Assembly: GCF_028737215.1 (NCBI RefSeq)
Contig: NZ_JAQZAM010000004.1
Location: forward strand, 1-64,000
Direction of reading: 5' to 3'
DNA: 64,000 nucleotides
From: Actinomycetospora chibensis
Lineage (GTDB): Bacteria; Actinomycetota; Actinomycetes; Mycobacteriales; Pseudonocardiaceae
The notes below the pieces were generated by a model. The model searched no databases. It had not been told where the DNA came from and saw only the letters and a list, made by a program, of their open reading frames with translations. A program made the translations under genes and the position numbers. Shown here one piece after another: positions 43,930 through 51,941 of the stretch. The stretch's first letter is position 1, and each line of letters begins with the position of its first letter.

Positions 43930-45129
43930 GTGACCGACACCGAGGTGACGGAGTGGCTCGCCGCGCACGCGCGACCGATCGCGGTGCCGGACGACCTGGA
44001 GGACGGCGCGGCCGTCGAGGACGGCGTCGCGGCCTGGATCGACGCCGCCGCCGACGCCCGGGTCCTCGCGCTCGGTCCCGCGGTGGTCGGCACCCGTGAG
44101 CTGGCCCGGCTCGCCCACCGGCTGATCGAGGGCCTCGTGCGCGACGCCGGCGTCCGGACCCTCGCGCTGCAGGCGAGCGACGCGGGTACCACGGTGCTCG
44201 ACGAGCACCTCCGGGAGGGGACGAGGTCGGCCGGCGAGGCACTCGAGTCGCTCGGCTCCTGGAGCTGGAACACCCGGGAGGTGCTCGACCTCGTCCGCGG
44301 ACTCTCGGGGGCGCACGTCCGTGTCGTCGGCGTGGACCCTCGCCGTCCGGCGACCGCCGTCCGCGTCGTCGGCGCCTACCTGCGGACCGTGGACCCGGAC
44401 CTGCTCGCGACCGTCGCCGACGCCCTCGCCGACCTCGCGCTCGGGCACGCTGACGACACCGCGCGCGCCGCGGTCGACCGGGTGCGGGCGCGGCTCGACC
44501 AGGACGCGCCGGCGCTCGTCGTCGCCACCTCGCCCGAGCGGCACGCCGACGCCGTGCGGCACGCGGGGTTCCTCGCCCGCGCCGCCGAGCTCGCCGCCGC
44601 ACCGGCCGAGGGCGCCGACGCGGTGGCCGAGCGGCTGATGGCCGAGGGCGTGCTCGAGGCCCTCGACGCGGCGGGTCCCGACGGGCGGGTGGTCCTCTGG
44701 GCGCAGGCCGATCACGTCGTCGCCCGCGAGGACCCGCCGAGCGCGGGCTTCCACCTGCGCGCCCGCCTGGGCGACGCCTATCGCCCGCTGGTGCTCTCGG
44801 CGGGCGAGGGGAGGACACGCGCGTTGCGCCGGCGCCTGCTCGGTGTGTCGCGGACCTCCAAGGTCCAGCGCCTGCCCGCCGCGCCGGCCGGGTCGCTCGA
44901 GGCCGCGGTGCTCGCCGCCAGCCCGCGGGACCCGGTGGTCGACCTGCGCGCTCTCGACGGTGCCCCGCCCGCGGTGGCGACGTGGGCCTCGGAGGGGGTC
45001 ACCCGGCGGTCGGTCGGCGACGAGATCTCATCGTCGTCACCCGCCGGTGCGGTGGTGCCGTGCCGACCGGGCACCGACCTCGACGGGATCGCCGTGGTGC
45101 GCACGGTGCACCCGGCGTGGGCGCGTTAG
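43930..45129 (+). CDS. Erythromycin-esterase-family protein lacking catalytic residues
   Basis: About 399 residues. The overall pattern (LARLAHRLIEGLVRDAGVRT, SWSWNTREVLDLVRGL, HVRVVGVDPRR, VVLWAQADHVVARED) matches the erythromycin esterase/succinoglycan-biosynthesis family. The usual GEA(S/T)HG with catalytic Glu and His is GPAVVG here, the second Glu site is ALQAS and the late WAH is WAQ, so hydrolysis by the known mechanism is unlikely. GTG at 43930 follows AGGG at a proper distance; GTG at 43903 is possible. Divergent from the acyl-CoA dehydrogenases; overlaps the next, convergent gene by 4 bp. Confidence 0.75.
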   Translation: MTDTEVTEWLAAHARPIAVPDDLEDGAAVEDGVAAWIDAAADARVLALGPAVVGTRELARLAHRLIEGLVRDAGVRTLALQASDAGTTVLDEHLREGTRSAGEALESLGSWSWNTREVLDLVRGLSGAHVRVVGVDPRRPATAVRVVGAYLRTVDPDLLATVADALADLALGHADDTARAAVDRVRARLDQDAPALVVATSPERHADAVRHAGFLARAAELAAAPAEGADAVAERLMAEGVLEALDAAGPDGRVVLWAQADHVVAREDPPSAGFHLRARLGDAYRPLVLSAGEGRTRALRRRLLGVSRTSKVQRLPAAPAGSLEAAVLAASPRDPVVDLRALDGAPPAVATWASEGVTRRSVGDEISSSSPAGAVVPCRPGTDLDGIAVVRTVHPAWAR

Positions 45130-45710
45130 CTCCTCGAATCGAGCACGGCACGTCCGCGCGGGGACAGCTCGTAGCCGACGGGAAGCGAGTGCGTCAGACC
45201 GAGTGCCTTGAGACGGCGGACGTCGGCCTTGAACGGCGCGGTCTCGCGACCGAAGGACGCCGCGAGGTCGGGGGCACGGACGGCCGGGCGCTCGGCGATC
45301 GCCGCGAGCGTCGCCCAGGCCCACGGCCCGTGCGCGCTGCGGGCGTCCATGGCGTCGAGGCGCCGGCGGACCGCGGTGAGGTCGTCGGCGTCGGGCACGC
45401 TCGCCGCGAGCTCCGAGCGCGGGTCGGGCTCGTCGAGCTTGTGGAAGCGGACGCGGTAGAGCTCGGCGTCCGGCGCGGCGTGCTTGTCGGCCTCGGCCAG
45501 CATCGCCTCGACCGAGTCGAAGCCGGCGCGCCGGGCGTCGGCGTCGACCAGGTCCCCGGGCGCCACGACGTCCACCTCGTCGACCTGGAGCCGGCCGACC
45601 GGCGTGCGGTACGGCCGCCCGGGCCGGACCTGCGCGCGCTTCCAGCGCCGGAAGGTCAGGTCCACCTCGCCGCGCGCGATCGGCTCGGCGAAGCGCAGGG
45701 CGAAGAGCAC
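45126..45710 (-). CDS. ASCH/PUA-like domain protein with winged-helix tail
   Basis: A 194-residue protein. The first 110 residues (LRFAEPIARGEVDLTFRRWK, YRTPVGRLQVDEVDVVAPGD, YRVRFHKLDEPDPRSELA) fit actinobacterial ASCH-like domains, a PUA-related fold implicated in RNA binding. The last 80 residues (GPWAWATLAAIAERPAVRAP, VRRLKALGLTHSLPVGYELS) resemble a winged helix. Probably a nucleic-acid-binding regulator. GTG start. Confidence 0.72.
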   Translation of the reverse strand: MLFALRFAEPIARGEVDLTFRRWKRAQVRPGRPYRTPVGRLQVDEVDVVAPGDLVDADARRAGFDSVEAMLAEADKHAAPDAELYRVRFHKLDEPDPRSELAASVPDADDLTAVRRRLDAMDARSAHGPWAWATLAAIAERPAVRAPDLAASFGRETAPFKADVRRLKALGLTHSLPVGYELSPRGRAVLDSRS

Positions 45711-45723
45711 GGGGTCGGCCGGT

Positions 45724-46374
45724 TCAGACGGTGGCGACGCTGCCGATGAGGATCAGCCAGAACAGGGCCCATCCGAGGATCTGCAGGTAGCCGAGCGCGA
45801 GGCCCGCGATCGCCATCCCGTGGCCGGAGTGGGTGCCGCTGCTCGTCTCGCGCCAGGCCATGTGCCCGCAGATGACGGCCGGGATGGAGGCGAGGCCGGC
45901 GGTGAAGAAGCCGACGATGCCGCAGACCAGCGCCGCGATCGCCAGCCCGGACACCGGCCGGGTCGGGGGATAGGCCTGGGCGTACGGGCCGGCCCCGTAG
46001 GGCTGGCCGTACTGGTTCTGGCCGTACTGGTTCTGGCCGTACTGGCTCTGGCCGTAGGGAGCCTGGCCGTACTGGCTCTGGCCGTAGGGAGCCTGGCCCT
46101 GGTTGCCGGAGGGGTACGGCGTGGGTGGCCCGTACGGGCTGGGGCCGTAGGCGCTCGAGGAGTACGGCTCGGAGCCGGAGGAGTACGGGTCCGACTGGTA
46201 CGGGTCGCTGTAGGGCGCGAGCCCGAGGGAGTCGGGCGCCGACGGCTCCGGGTACGGCGTCGGCGGGGAGTACGGCATCGGACCGTCCTGCGACCCCGAC
46301 CCGGAGGACGGCCCGTTGCCGGGCTCGGACGACCGGTCGCGGTGCGATTCCCAGGGCGAGCTCACGCCCGGCAT
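45724..46374 (-). CDS. DUF4190 domain membrane protein with QYGQ repeats
   Basis: A 216-residue protein: a long Pro/Tyr/Gly/Ser-rich cytoplasmic N-terminus with repeated QYGQ units, then two helices of DUF4190 (SGLAIAALVCGIVGFFTAGL and MAIAGLALGYLQILGWALFW) with GHMAWRE between them. Role unknown; such proteins are common in Actinobacteria envelopes. ATG at 46374 is taken; an internal ATG (MPYSPPTPYP) is possible. Confidence 0.83.
   Translation of the reverse strand: MPGVSSPWESHRDRSSEPGNGPSSGSGSQDGPMPYSPPTPYPEPSAPDSLGLAPYSDPYQSDPYSSGSEPYSSSAYGPSPYGPPTPYPSGNQGQAPYGQSQYGQAPYGQSQYGQNQYGQNQYGQPYGAGPYAQAYPPTRPVSGLAIAALVCGIVGFFTAGLASIPAVICGHMAWRETSSGTHSGHGMAIAGLALGYLQILGWALFWLILIGSVATV
46006..46095 (-). 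repeat. Six 15-bp tandem repeats encoding QYGQ-type units
   Basis: Consecutive 15-bp units of the form GCCGTACTGGTTCTG or GCCGTAGGGAGCCTG at 46006, 46021, 46036, 46051, 46066 and 46081 encode repeated Q-(N/S/A)-(Q/P)-Y-G. The first two are identical, indicating recent expansion. Confidence 0.88.
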
Positions 46375-46470
46375 CCTAGGGCCGACGAGCGGATGACCTG
46401 ATCGTTCCGACCCGATCGGCGGGGATCCGGCGTTCTTCGTGAACCGGCCCTCGGTGTCGGGGGTGGGTTC

Positions 46471-46491
46471 TAGAATCGAACACATGAGCGA
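46471..46491 (+). promoter_or_regulatory. Leaderless -10 element with LexA-box-like sequence
   Basis: TAGAAT (46471-46476) lies 7 nt before the ATG at 46484. Overlapping it, TCGAAC-ACAT-GAGCGA (46476-46491) matches the actinobacterial LexA box TCGAAC-N4-GTTCGA in all six left and four of six right positions. LexA control is known for several 13E12 genes of M. tuberculosis. Confidence 0.6.
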
Positions 46492-47938
46492 AGGTGGTGT
46501 GGGGCTGGTCGAGCGGGAGGCGCTCGATGCTGCCCGCGCGGAGCAGACCGCGGCGAACCGGGCCTACTACCGGCGCCTGGAGCGGATCGCCCACCTCGAC
46601 CGGCTCGGGCTTGCCTTCGTGACCGGGGATCGCAGCACTGCGCGGTTGTTGCAGGAGAGCTGGCGGGTGGATCCGGCGACGGCGGGCCGGTGGTGCGACG
46701 AGGCCGGGGACCTGGCTCCGCGGTTGTCGCTGCAGGGTCAGCCGCTTCCGCCGCGGTTGCCGTGCACCGCGACGGTGCTGGCCTCGGGGGAGATTTCCCC
46801 GGAGCACGTGGCGATCATCCGCCGCACGATGAAGAAGATCGACAGGATGGAGCACGTCGACCCGGGCGAGGTCCCGGCGGCGGAGGCGTATCTGGCGGTG
46901 AAGGCGACCCTGTTCCCGCCCGCGACGTTGCGCCGGCTCGCCGAGGCGCTGTTGCGCAGGTTGGACCCGGATGGGGCGGCGCCGGATGAGGACGTGGATC
47001 TGTTCGACGATCTGAAGATGACCTCGGGCCAGGACGGCGCCCTGGAGATGCGGATCCGGATCCACGATGCGGTCGATGCGGAGATGATCCGGGAAGGGAT
47101 TGAGGTGTTGGCGATCCCGGCCGGGGCGGATGACCACCGGTCGTTGGGGAACCGGCAGGCGTGCGCGTTGAAGGAGGTGTTCGCCGACGCCCTGGGCCCG
47201 AACGGGTTGGTCACCGACACCCGCCAGCACGAGGCCGACACCGAGCTCGGGCCCGACCACGAGCACGACACCGAGGCAAGCACCGACCCGGATGCCCACG
47301 ACTCGGATGCCGACGAGGCCGACGCCGCTGACGAGGCCGACGCCACTGACGAGGCCGACATCGCTGACGATCCGCTGCTCGTGGACGCGCTGATCCCCGA
47401 GCCCCGCCGCCCCGAGCCCGAACCGGCAGCCCCGGCACCGGAGCCCATCCGCGGGCCGGGGCGGGCGCTGGTGACGATCACGATGGACCACCGCTGGCTG
47501 CAGTCCGCGGTCGGGCACGGCACGCTGGACTCCGGGGCCTTGTCGGAGCCGGCCACCGTGCGGCGGTGGGCCTGCGACGCCGACATCGTTCCGATGGTGC
47601 TGGGCAGCAGGTCCGAGCCGCTGGACATCGGGCGCCGCTCCCGGCTGATCCCCGACGCGATGCGCCGGGCGCTGAACCACCGCGACGGTGGCTGCGCCTT
47701 CCCCGGTTGCACGCGACGCCCAAGGCGTTGCCATGCTCATCATGTCGAACACTGGGGTGACGGCGGCCCGACCTGCCTCGACAACCTCACGTGGTTGTGT
47801 CGACATCACCACCAGGTCATCCACCACGGGCACTGGCGGATCGACATGATCGACGGGCTGCCGTGGTTCACCCCGCCCTCGTGGATCGACCCCGACCGAC
47901 AACCCCGACCCGGCGGACGATCGGCCGCCCTCACCTGA
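46484..47938 (+). CDS. DUF222/13E12-family HNH endonuclease
   Basis: A 484-residue protein of the 13E12 repeat family. The N-terminal DUF222 helical domain (about 1-240) is followed by an acidic Asp/Glu/Ala-rich linker (about 245-305) and an HNH nuclease domain (401-443) with GGCAFPGC, the CHAHHVEHW metal/catalytic core and LCRHHHQVIHHG. Function is not established; members are multi-copy in many actinobacterial genomes. The ATG at 46484 fits the leaderless promoter; a start at 46439 lies upstream of the -10 element. Confidence 0.92.
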   Translation: MSEGGVGLVEREALDAARAEQTAANRAYYRRLERIAHLDRLGLAFVTGDRSTARLLQESWRVDPATAGRWCDEAGDLAPRLSLQGQPLPPRLPCTATVLASGEISPEHVAIIRRTMKKIDRMEHVDPGEVPAAEAYLAVKATLFPPATLRRLAEALLRRLDPDGAAPDEDVDLFDDLKMTSGQDGALEMRIRIHDAVDAEMIREGIEVLAIPAGADDHRSLGNRQACALKEVFADALGPNGLVTDTRQHEADTELGPDHEHDTEASTDPDAHDSDADEADAADEADATDEADIADDPLLVDALIPEPRRPEPEPAAPAPEPIRGPGRALVTITMDHRWLQSAVGHGTLDSGALSEPATVRRWACDADIVPMVLGSRSEPLDIGRRSRLIPDAMRRALNHRDGGCAFPGCTRRPRRCHAHHVEHWGDGGPTCLDNLTWLCRHHHQVIHHGHWRIDMIDGLPWFTPPSWIDPDRQPRPGGRSAALT

Positions 47939-47949
47939 CCTGCGCCGCG

Positions 47950-48471
47950 TCACTGGGGGCTCGGCCGGAACCAGATCGCGGCGGACACCGTGTCGCCCTG
48001 CGCCTGGGTGTCGATGTCGATGTCGACCGTGACCGCGCGGCCGTCGCCGACGTGCGTGGTGATCACGCGGCGCTCGCCTGCCGTCCCCGGGGCCGCTCCG
48101 GGCGCTGCGTGGAAGATCAGCACGACCAGCGTCACCACCCCGGCGAGCACCAGGGCCGTGAGCCCCGCGATCACAGCGATGGGCAGGCCGCGACCCCGTC
48201 GCGCACGGCGGGCGGCGGGCGCGGGGTACAGCACGGGATACGGCACGGGGTACGGCACCGTGCCGGGACAGGGGCCGCCGGACCGCGCCGTGCGCTGTGG
48301 CGGCACGAAGGAAGCCGGCCCGTACGGGTGCGGCGAGCGGCCGGACGACCCCGGGGCGCTCGAGGGCGGGACGCCGTAGGGCGGCGACCCGAACGGCGGC
48401 TCGGCGGCGGGGCCACCCGGGAGCCCGCCGCGCCCGTCGGGTGCCCGCGACCGGTGCCTGAGGCCGTTCAC
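47950..48471 (-). CDS. Membrane-anchored protein with small extracellular domain
   Basis: A 173-residue protein: a Pro/Gly/Tyr-rich cytoplasmic N-terminus, one helix (LPIAVIAGLTALVLAGVVTL) and a 50-residue extracellular domain (RRVITTHVGDGRAVTVDIDI to WFRPSPQ). GGGGGAC precedes the GTG. No family recognised; it resembles the small single-pass proteins common in Pseudonocardiales. Confidence 0.68.
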   Translation of the reverse strand: MNGLRHRSRAPDGRGGLPGGPAAEPPFGSPPYGVPPSSAPGSSGRSPHPYGPASFVPPQRTARSGGPCPGTVPYPVPYPVLYPAPAARRARRGRGLPIAVIAGLTALVLAGVVTLVVLIFHAAPGAAPGTAGERRVITTHVGDGRAVTVDIDIDTQAQGDTVSAAIWFRPSPQ

Positions 48472-48503
48472 GATCGTCCCCCGGAAGGTGCGGAGCGCCG
48501 GTG

Positions 48504-48899
48504 TCAGAGGCCCGGGACGACGAGGTCCGCGTAGCCGTCGTTGTCCGTGTCGGCCACCGCGACCGTCCCGGCCTCGCCGTAGGGCGCGCCGTCGGTGATG
48601 GCGGCGTCGCCCCAGCCGTCGGCGTCGGTGTCGAGGACGACCTCGTCGACGGCGCCGTTGCGGTCGTGGTCGGAGAGCGCGAACTCGTCGTAGCCGTCGT
48701 GGTCCTCGTCGGCCGAGGCCGTCTCGGCGTAGCCGTCACCGTCCGCGTCGGTGGCCGACGTCTCGTAGTAGCCGTCGTGGTCGCCGTCGAAGGAGGTCGT
48801 GGTCGGCGTGCCGGCCGGGAAGGAGATCAGACCGCCGTCCAGGCCCCAGGTGGTGCCGTCGGTGCTGTCGGTGCTGTCGGCCGTACCGGGCTCGCTCAT
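48504..48899 (-). CDS. Small acidic protein with EF-hand-like DxDxDG repeats
   Basis: A 131-residue, strongly acidic protein without a signal peptide or membrane segment. From about residue 38 it has six loops spaced by about 12 residues: DGDHDGYYE, DADGDGYAE, DEDHDGYDE, DHDRNGAVDE, DTDADGWGD and DTDNDGYADL, all of the calcium-binding DxDxDG type found in EF-hands and thrombospondin-3 repeats. GGAGAGCACC precedes the ATG. Possibly a cytoplasmic calcium buffer, or exported by an unrecognised route. Confidence 0.8.
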   Translation of the reverse strand: MSEPGTADSTDSTDGTTWGLDGGLISFPAGTPTTTSFDGDHDGYYETSATDADGDGYAETASADEDHDGYDEFALSDHDRNGAVDEVVLDTDADGWGDAAITDGAPYGEAGTVAVADTDNDGYADLVVPGL

Positions 48900-49129
48900 G
48901 GTGCTCTCCTCGCCGAGGTCGCGATCACTGTCGACCCTCTGACGGCGGGAGCGGTGGGGAATGTTTCTGAGGGAACGCTGGCAGGCGCCCCTCAGCGCCG
49001 GGAGCCCCCGCGGATCGGCTCGACGCGCCGCAGGTCCGCACACGCCGGGACGGGCACCTGCGCGCAGGGGTCGTATGCCGTGGACGCGACCTTCTTCGTT
49101 CAGCGGTGCCGGCAGGGGCCAGCCGGTGA

Positions 49130-49657
49130 TCAGGGAAGCAGCAGGAAGCCCATCCGGCCCTGGGCGTCCACGCCGACGACGGCGCCACCGGCGGCGAACC
49201 GATAGATGCCGGAGCGGCGCTGCGGGGGCTCGCGCAGGGCGGTGAGGAGCGCCTGTCGGTTGGCCGGGTCCGTCAGGAGCGGTTCCACCCGCGCCCACGG
49301 GGCGGCGTCGAACGCGGCCGAGGGGCGGTACCGGGCCTGGACGGCCGGGAGGTCGCCGGCGCCGAGCGCGGTGTAGAGCTCGCCGGTCCCCGTCGCGACG
49401 GCGGCGGGCAGCGCACGCCCGGCGGTGTCGGCCGTGGCCGGGGCACCGGCGGGCGGCGGCACCGCGGCCGGCGACGCCGGAGCGGCTGGCGCCGCCGGGG
49501 CGGGGGCCACGGCCCCGGGCTGGGACGCGGTCGACGACGGCGCGGTCACCAGGGTCAGGACCGCCAGCCCGGCGGCCACGACGATCGCGATGGCGAGGGC
49601 GGCGCTGGCGATCCAGGGTCCGCGCCCGGCGCCGACGGTGGGAGCGGTCACCGTCAT
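49130..49657 (-). CDS. Single-pass membrane protein, extracellular C-terminal domain
   Basis: A 175-residue protein with one helix (WIASAALAIAIVVAAGLAVL), a Pro/Ala linker (about 45-85) and a small domain ending GIYRFAAGGAVVGVDAQGRM. Its ATG overlaps the stop of a 14-codon leader ORF (ATGA). It follows the kinase/pseudokinase genes on the same strand and may be an envelope partner; no family recognised. Confidence 0.72.
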   Translation of the reverse strand: MTVTAPTVGAGRGPWIASAALAIAIVVAAGLAVLTLVTAPSSTASQPGAVAPAPAAPAAPASPAAVPPPAGAPATADTAGRALPAAVATGTGELYTALGAGDLPAVQARYRPSAAFDAAPWARVEPLLTDPANRQALLTALREPPQRRSGIYRFAAGGAVVGVDAQGRMGFLLLP

Positions 49658-49698
49658 GACGCCGCGCTCCGCGCGAGGGTCGGGTGGGCGCTGCTCAT
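49654..49698 (-). CDS. 14-codon leader ORF
   Basis: ATG at 49698 has AGGAGG at ideal distance upstream, and the 14 codons encode MSSAHPTLARSAAS, ending in TGA that overlaps the next gene start as ATGA. This is a strong translation-initiation region with nothing else to serve. It probably couples translation into the downstream gene; a regulatory leader peptide is possible but no attenuator-like codon run is visible. Confidence 0.55.
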   Translation of the reverse strand: MSSAHPTLARSAAS

Positions 49699-49928
49699 GT
49701 CGGCCTCCTCGATCGGCCCCGGGATCGTGATGACCCGGATGGCGATGCCCCAGCTCGTGATGGTGCTGATCGTGACGTCGCAGTATCGGGATGATCGTGG
49801 GCGGGCGTTACCGCCGGCCGGGGCAGTGTCGGACATCCCACGTGGACGCGCATCCCCTCGCCCGGCCCTCCCAAGGCGGATCACAGGACGGCTCACGACT
49901 GTGGTCACGGCGGGGATCATGGCGGGGA

Positions 49929-51881
49929 TCACGGCGGGGGCAGACGGGGCACGGTGGCGGCGGCGAGGCGGGTCGCGTCGGCGCAGAGGGCGTCGGCGGG
50001 TCGTGCGCCGAACACCGTCACCTCGAGGAGCTCGACGCGCGGGGTCCCGTCCGTGGCGGTGTAGGCGCGCTGGGCGAGGGCGACGTCGCAGGAGGTCTGC
50101 TGCGGGGTGACCGCGGCCTGCCGGCCGGCGACGTCGGTGGTCGGCGCGAAGGCGCGGCGGCGTTCGACGCCCACGTCGACGGCGCTTCCCGCGCCGGTGC
50201 CCCACCGGCACGACCAGCCGCCCACACCGGGCACGACCGACGCCAGGTCGAGGCCCGGCACCGCGCCGAGGTCGGACCGGGTGAGCAGGCTGCAGGTGTC
50301 GACGGAGGTCAGGGCCGTCGGCGGGTCCTCGGTCGCGCGGCGCGGCAACGTCGTGCCCTGCTGGAGCACCCGCAGCGTCGTGTCGGTCGCGGTGTCGGCC
50401 GCGGCGCAGGGGTCGGCGCCCGCGCCGGCGGGGGCGATCGCGTCGAGCGAGACCTGGACGCCCTCGATGGTCACCACGGTGCGGGTGCAGGAGCCGGCCC
50501 GCGGCGTGATCCGGCGGACCAGCAGCGCCCCGACCCGCTCCTCCTGCGCGGCGCTCACGGTGGTGGCGACGGGCTCGAGGGTCGCGATCACCGCGATGTC
50601 CCCGCCCGGCGTGGCGACGTCGACGACGCACGCCGCGGGGTCGCCGAGGTCGGGGACGGCCCGGGCCTCGCCGCCGGCGCGCGCCGCGAGGGCGGCGGGG
50701 TCGACGAGTCCGCAGGGGTCGACGGTGCGCGGGTCGCCGATCGCCGCGGGGACGACCCGGTCGCTCGGCCCGACCGGTGCGGCGTCGGACCCCAGGACGA
50801 GCACCGCGGCGACGGCCCCGGCGAGCAGGAGCACGACGACCGCGACGGCCAGGACGACGAGGCTCGTCCGGGTCGCGGGGTGCTCCGGTTCCGGTCGCCG
50901 TGGCGGCGCCCCGGGACCGACGGGATGAGCCGGCGGCGGGCCCGAGGGACGGGGTGGGCCCACCCCGACGGGTCGCCGCGCGGGGTTCCCCGGGTGGGGG
51001 AGGACCGGCGCCGCCGGACCCCGCCCGTGGGGCGCCACCAGGACGGGGGTCGTGGTCCGCTCGTGCGCGGGGTCCGCGCCCGTCGCGGGCTCGACGGCCA
51101 TCGGGCGGGTCGGCGACCAGGCGCCGGTGGCCGTCGCCGTCGGGATCACCTCGGTGAGCCGGACCGGCGGGGCCTCCTTCATCTCGCCGAGCTCGGTCCC
51201 GCCGAGATCGCCGAGATCGTGGCGCAGGGTCGCGCCGAGGTCCCCGGGCACCTCGGGCGTCGCGTGCGCCGCACGCTCGAGGACCGCCGCGAGGCGCGCG
51301 GCGAGCTCCGGCTCGCTGTCGTCCGTGCCGGCGCTCAGGAGCGTCGCCGCGAGGGCGCGGGTGTCGTCGTCCTCGGCACCCGGCCGGTCCGACGGACGGA
51401 CCCCGGACGCCGCGCCGAGCAGCCACACGGCGTCGTCCCCGCCCACCAGGACGACCTCCGCGCCGACCCGGCCGTGCACCACCCGCGCCGCGTGGGCCGC
51501 CCCCAGCGCCCCGGCCAGCACCACGGCGCGCCGCAGCGCCGCCGCCGGCGCGACGGGGGCGTCGTCGGCGAGCCCGCGCACGCCGGCGGGCAGGTCGTGC
51601 ACCAACCAAAGCCCGCGGTCCGCGCCCGCCGCGACGTCGTCCGCCGGCGCGAGGCCGGGGTGCACCGCCGAGGCGACACGGCGGATGTCGCGCGCCACGC
51701 GGGTCAGCGCGTCGGGTGCTGGAGGCCCGTGACCACCGTCCGGGGCGAGCGCCACCGCCACCACATCGCGGTCGCCCCACTCGTCATGGGCCGCCCGGAC
51801 CGTCACCCGACCCGCTCCGCCGCCCGTCAGCCTCGACCCGAGCCGGTAGTGCCCGCCCGAGAGCGTCTCGCCGTCGGTCAC
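49929..51881 (-). CDS. Ser/Thr pseudokinase with extracellular sensor domain
   Basis: A 650-residue protein with the PknB-family domain order but a wrecked kinase domain (about 12-215). A Gly-rich loop remains (LTGGGAGRV), but the strand-3 Lys is Ala (VAVALAP, Ala44), the HRDxKxxN loop is HGRVGAEV (136-143) and the DFG site is LLGAAS. A Pro-rich linker leads to one helix (340-363) and a Cys-containing extracellular domain of about 280 residues, which may form two similar halves (each with DPCGLVDP- or DTCSLLTRSD-type starts). It cannot phosphorylate by the known mechanism. 60 bp downstream of an active-looking kinase gene. Confidence 0.8.
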   Translation of the reverse strand: MTDGETLSGGHYRLGSRLTGGGAGRVTVRAAHDEWGDRDVVAVALAPDGGHGPPAPDALTRVARDIRRVASAVHPGLAPADDVAAGADRGLWLVHDLPAGVRGLADDAPVAPAAALRRAVVLAGALGAAHAARVVHGRVGAEVVLVGGDDAVWLLGAASGVRPSDRPGAEDDDTRALAATLLSAGTDDSEPELAARLAAVLERAAHATPEVPGDLGATLRHDLGDLGGTELGEMKEAPPVRLTEVIPTATATGAWSPTRPMAVEPATGADPAHERTTTPVLVAPHGRGPAAPVLPHPGNPARRPVGVGPPRPSGPPPAHPVGPGAPPRRPEPEHPATRTSLVVLAVAVVVLLLAGAVAAVLVLGSDAAPVGPSDRVVPAAIGDPRTVDPCGLVDPAALAARAGGEARAVPDLGDPAACVVDVATPGGDIAVIATLEPVATTVSAAQEERVGALLVRRITPRAGSCTRTVVTIEGVQVSLDAIAPAGAGADPCAAADTATDTTLRVLQQGTTLPRRATEDPPTALTSVDTCSLLTRSDLGAVPGLDLASVVPGVGGWSCRWGTGAGSAVDVGVERRRAFAPTTDVAGRQAAVTPQQTSCDVALAQRAYTATDGTPRVELLEVTVFGARPADALCADATRLAAATVPRLPPP

Positions 51882-51941
51882 TCGTCCGTCCAGTCCTCGA
51901 CGATCCAGTTCTCGGCCGGGCCCGTCGTATCGGGAGGGGCG

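Noticed and set aside
46006-46095. Regular short repeats considered as a CRISPR array
   Set aside because: 15-bp units without spacers, in frame with a DUF4190 protein; coding repeats. The same applies to 16043-16117 and 54848-54907.
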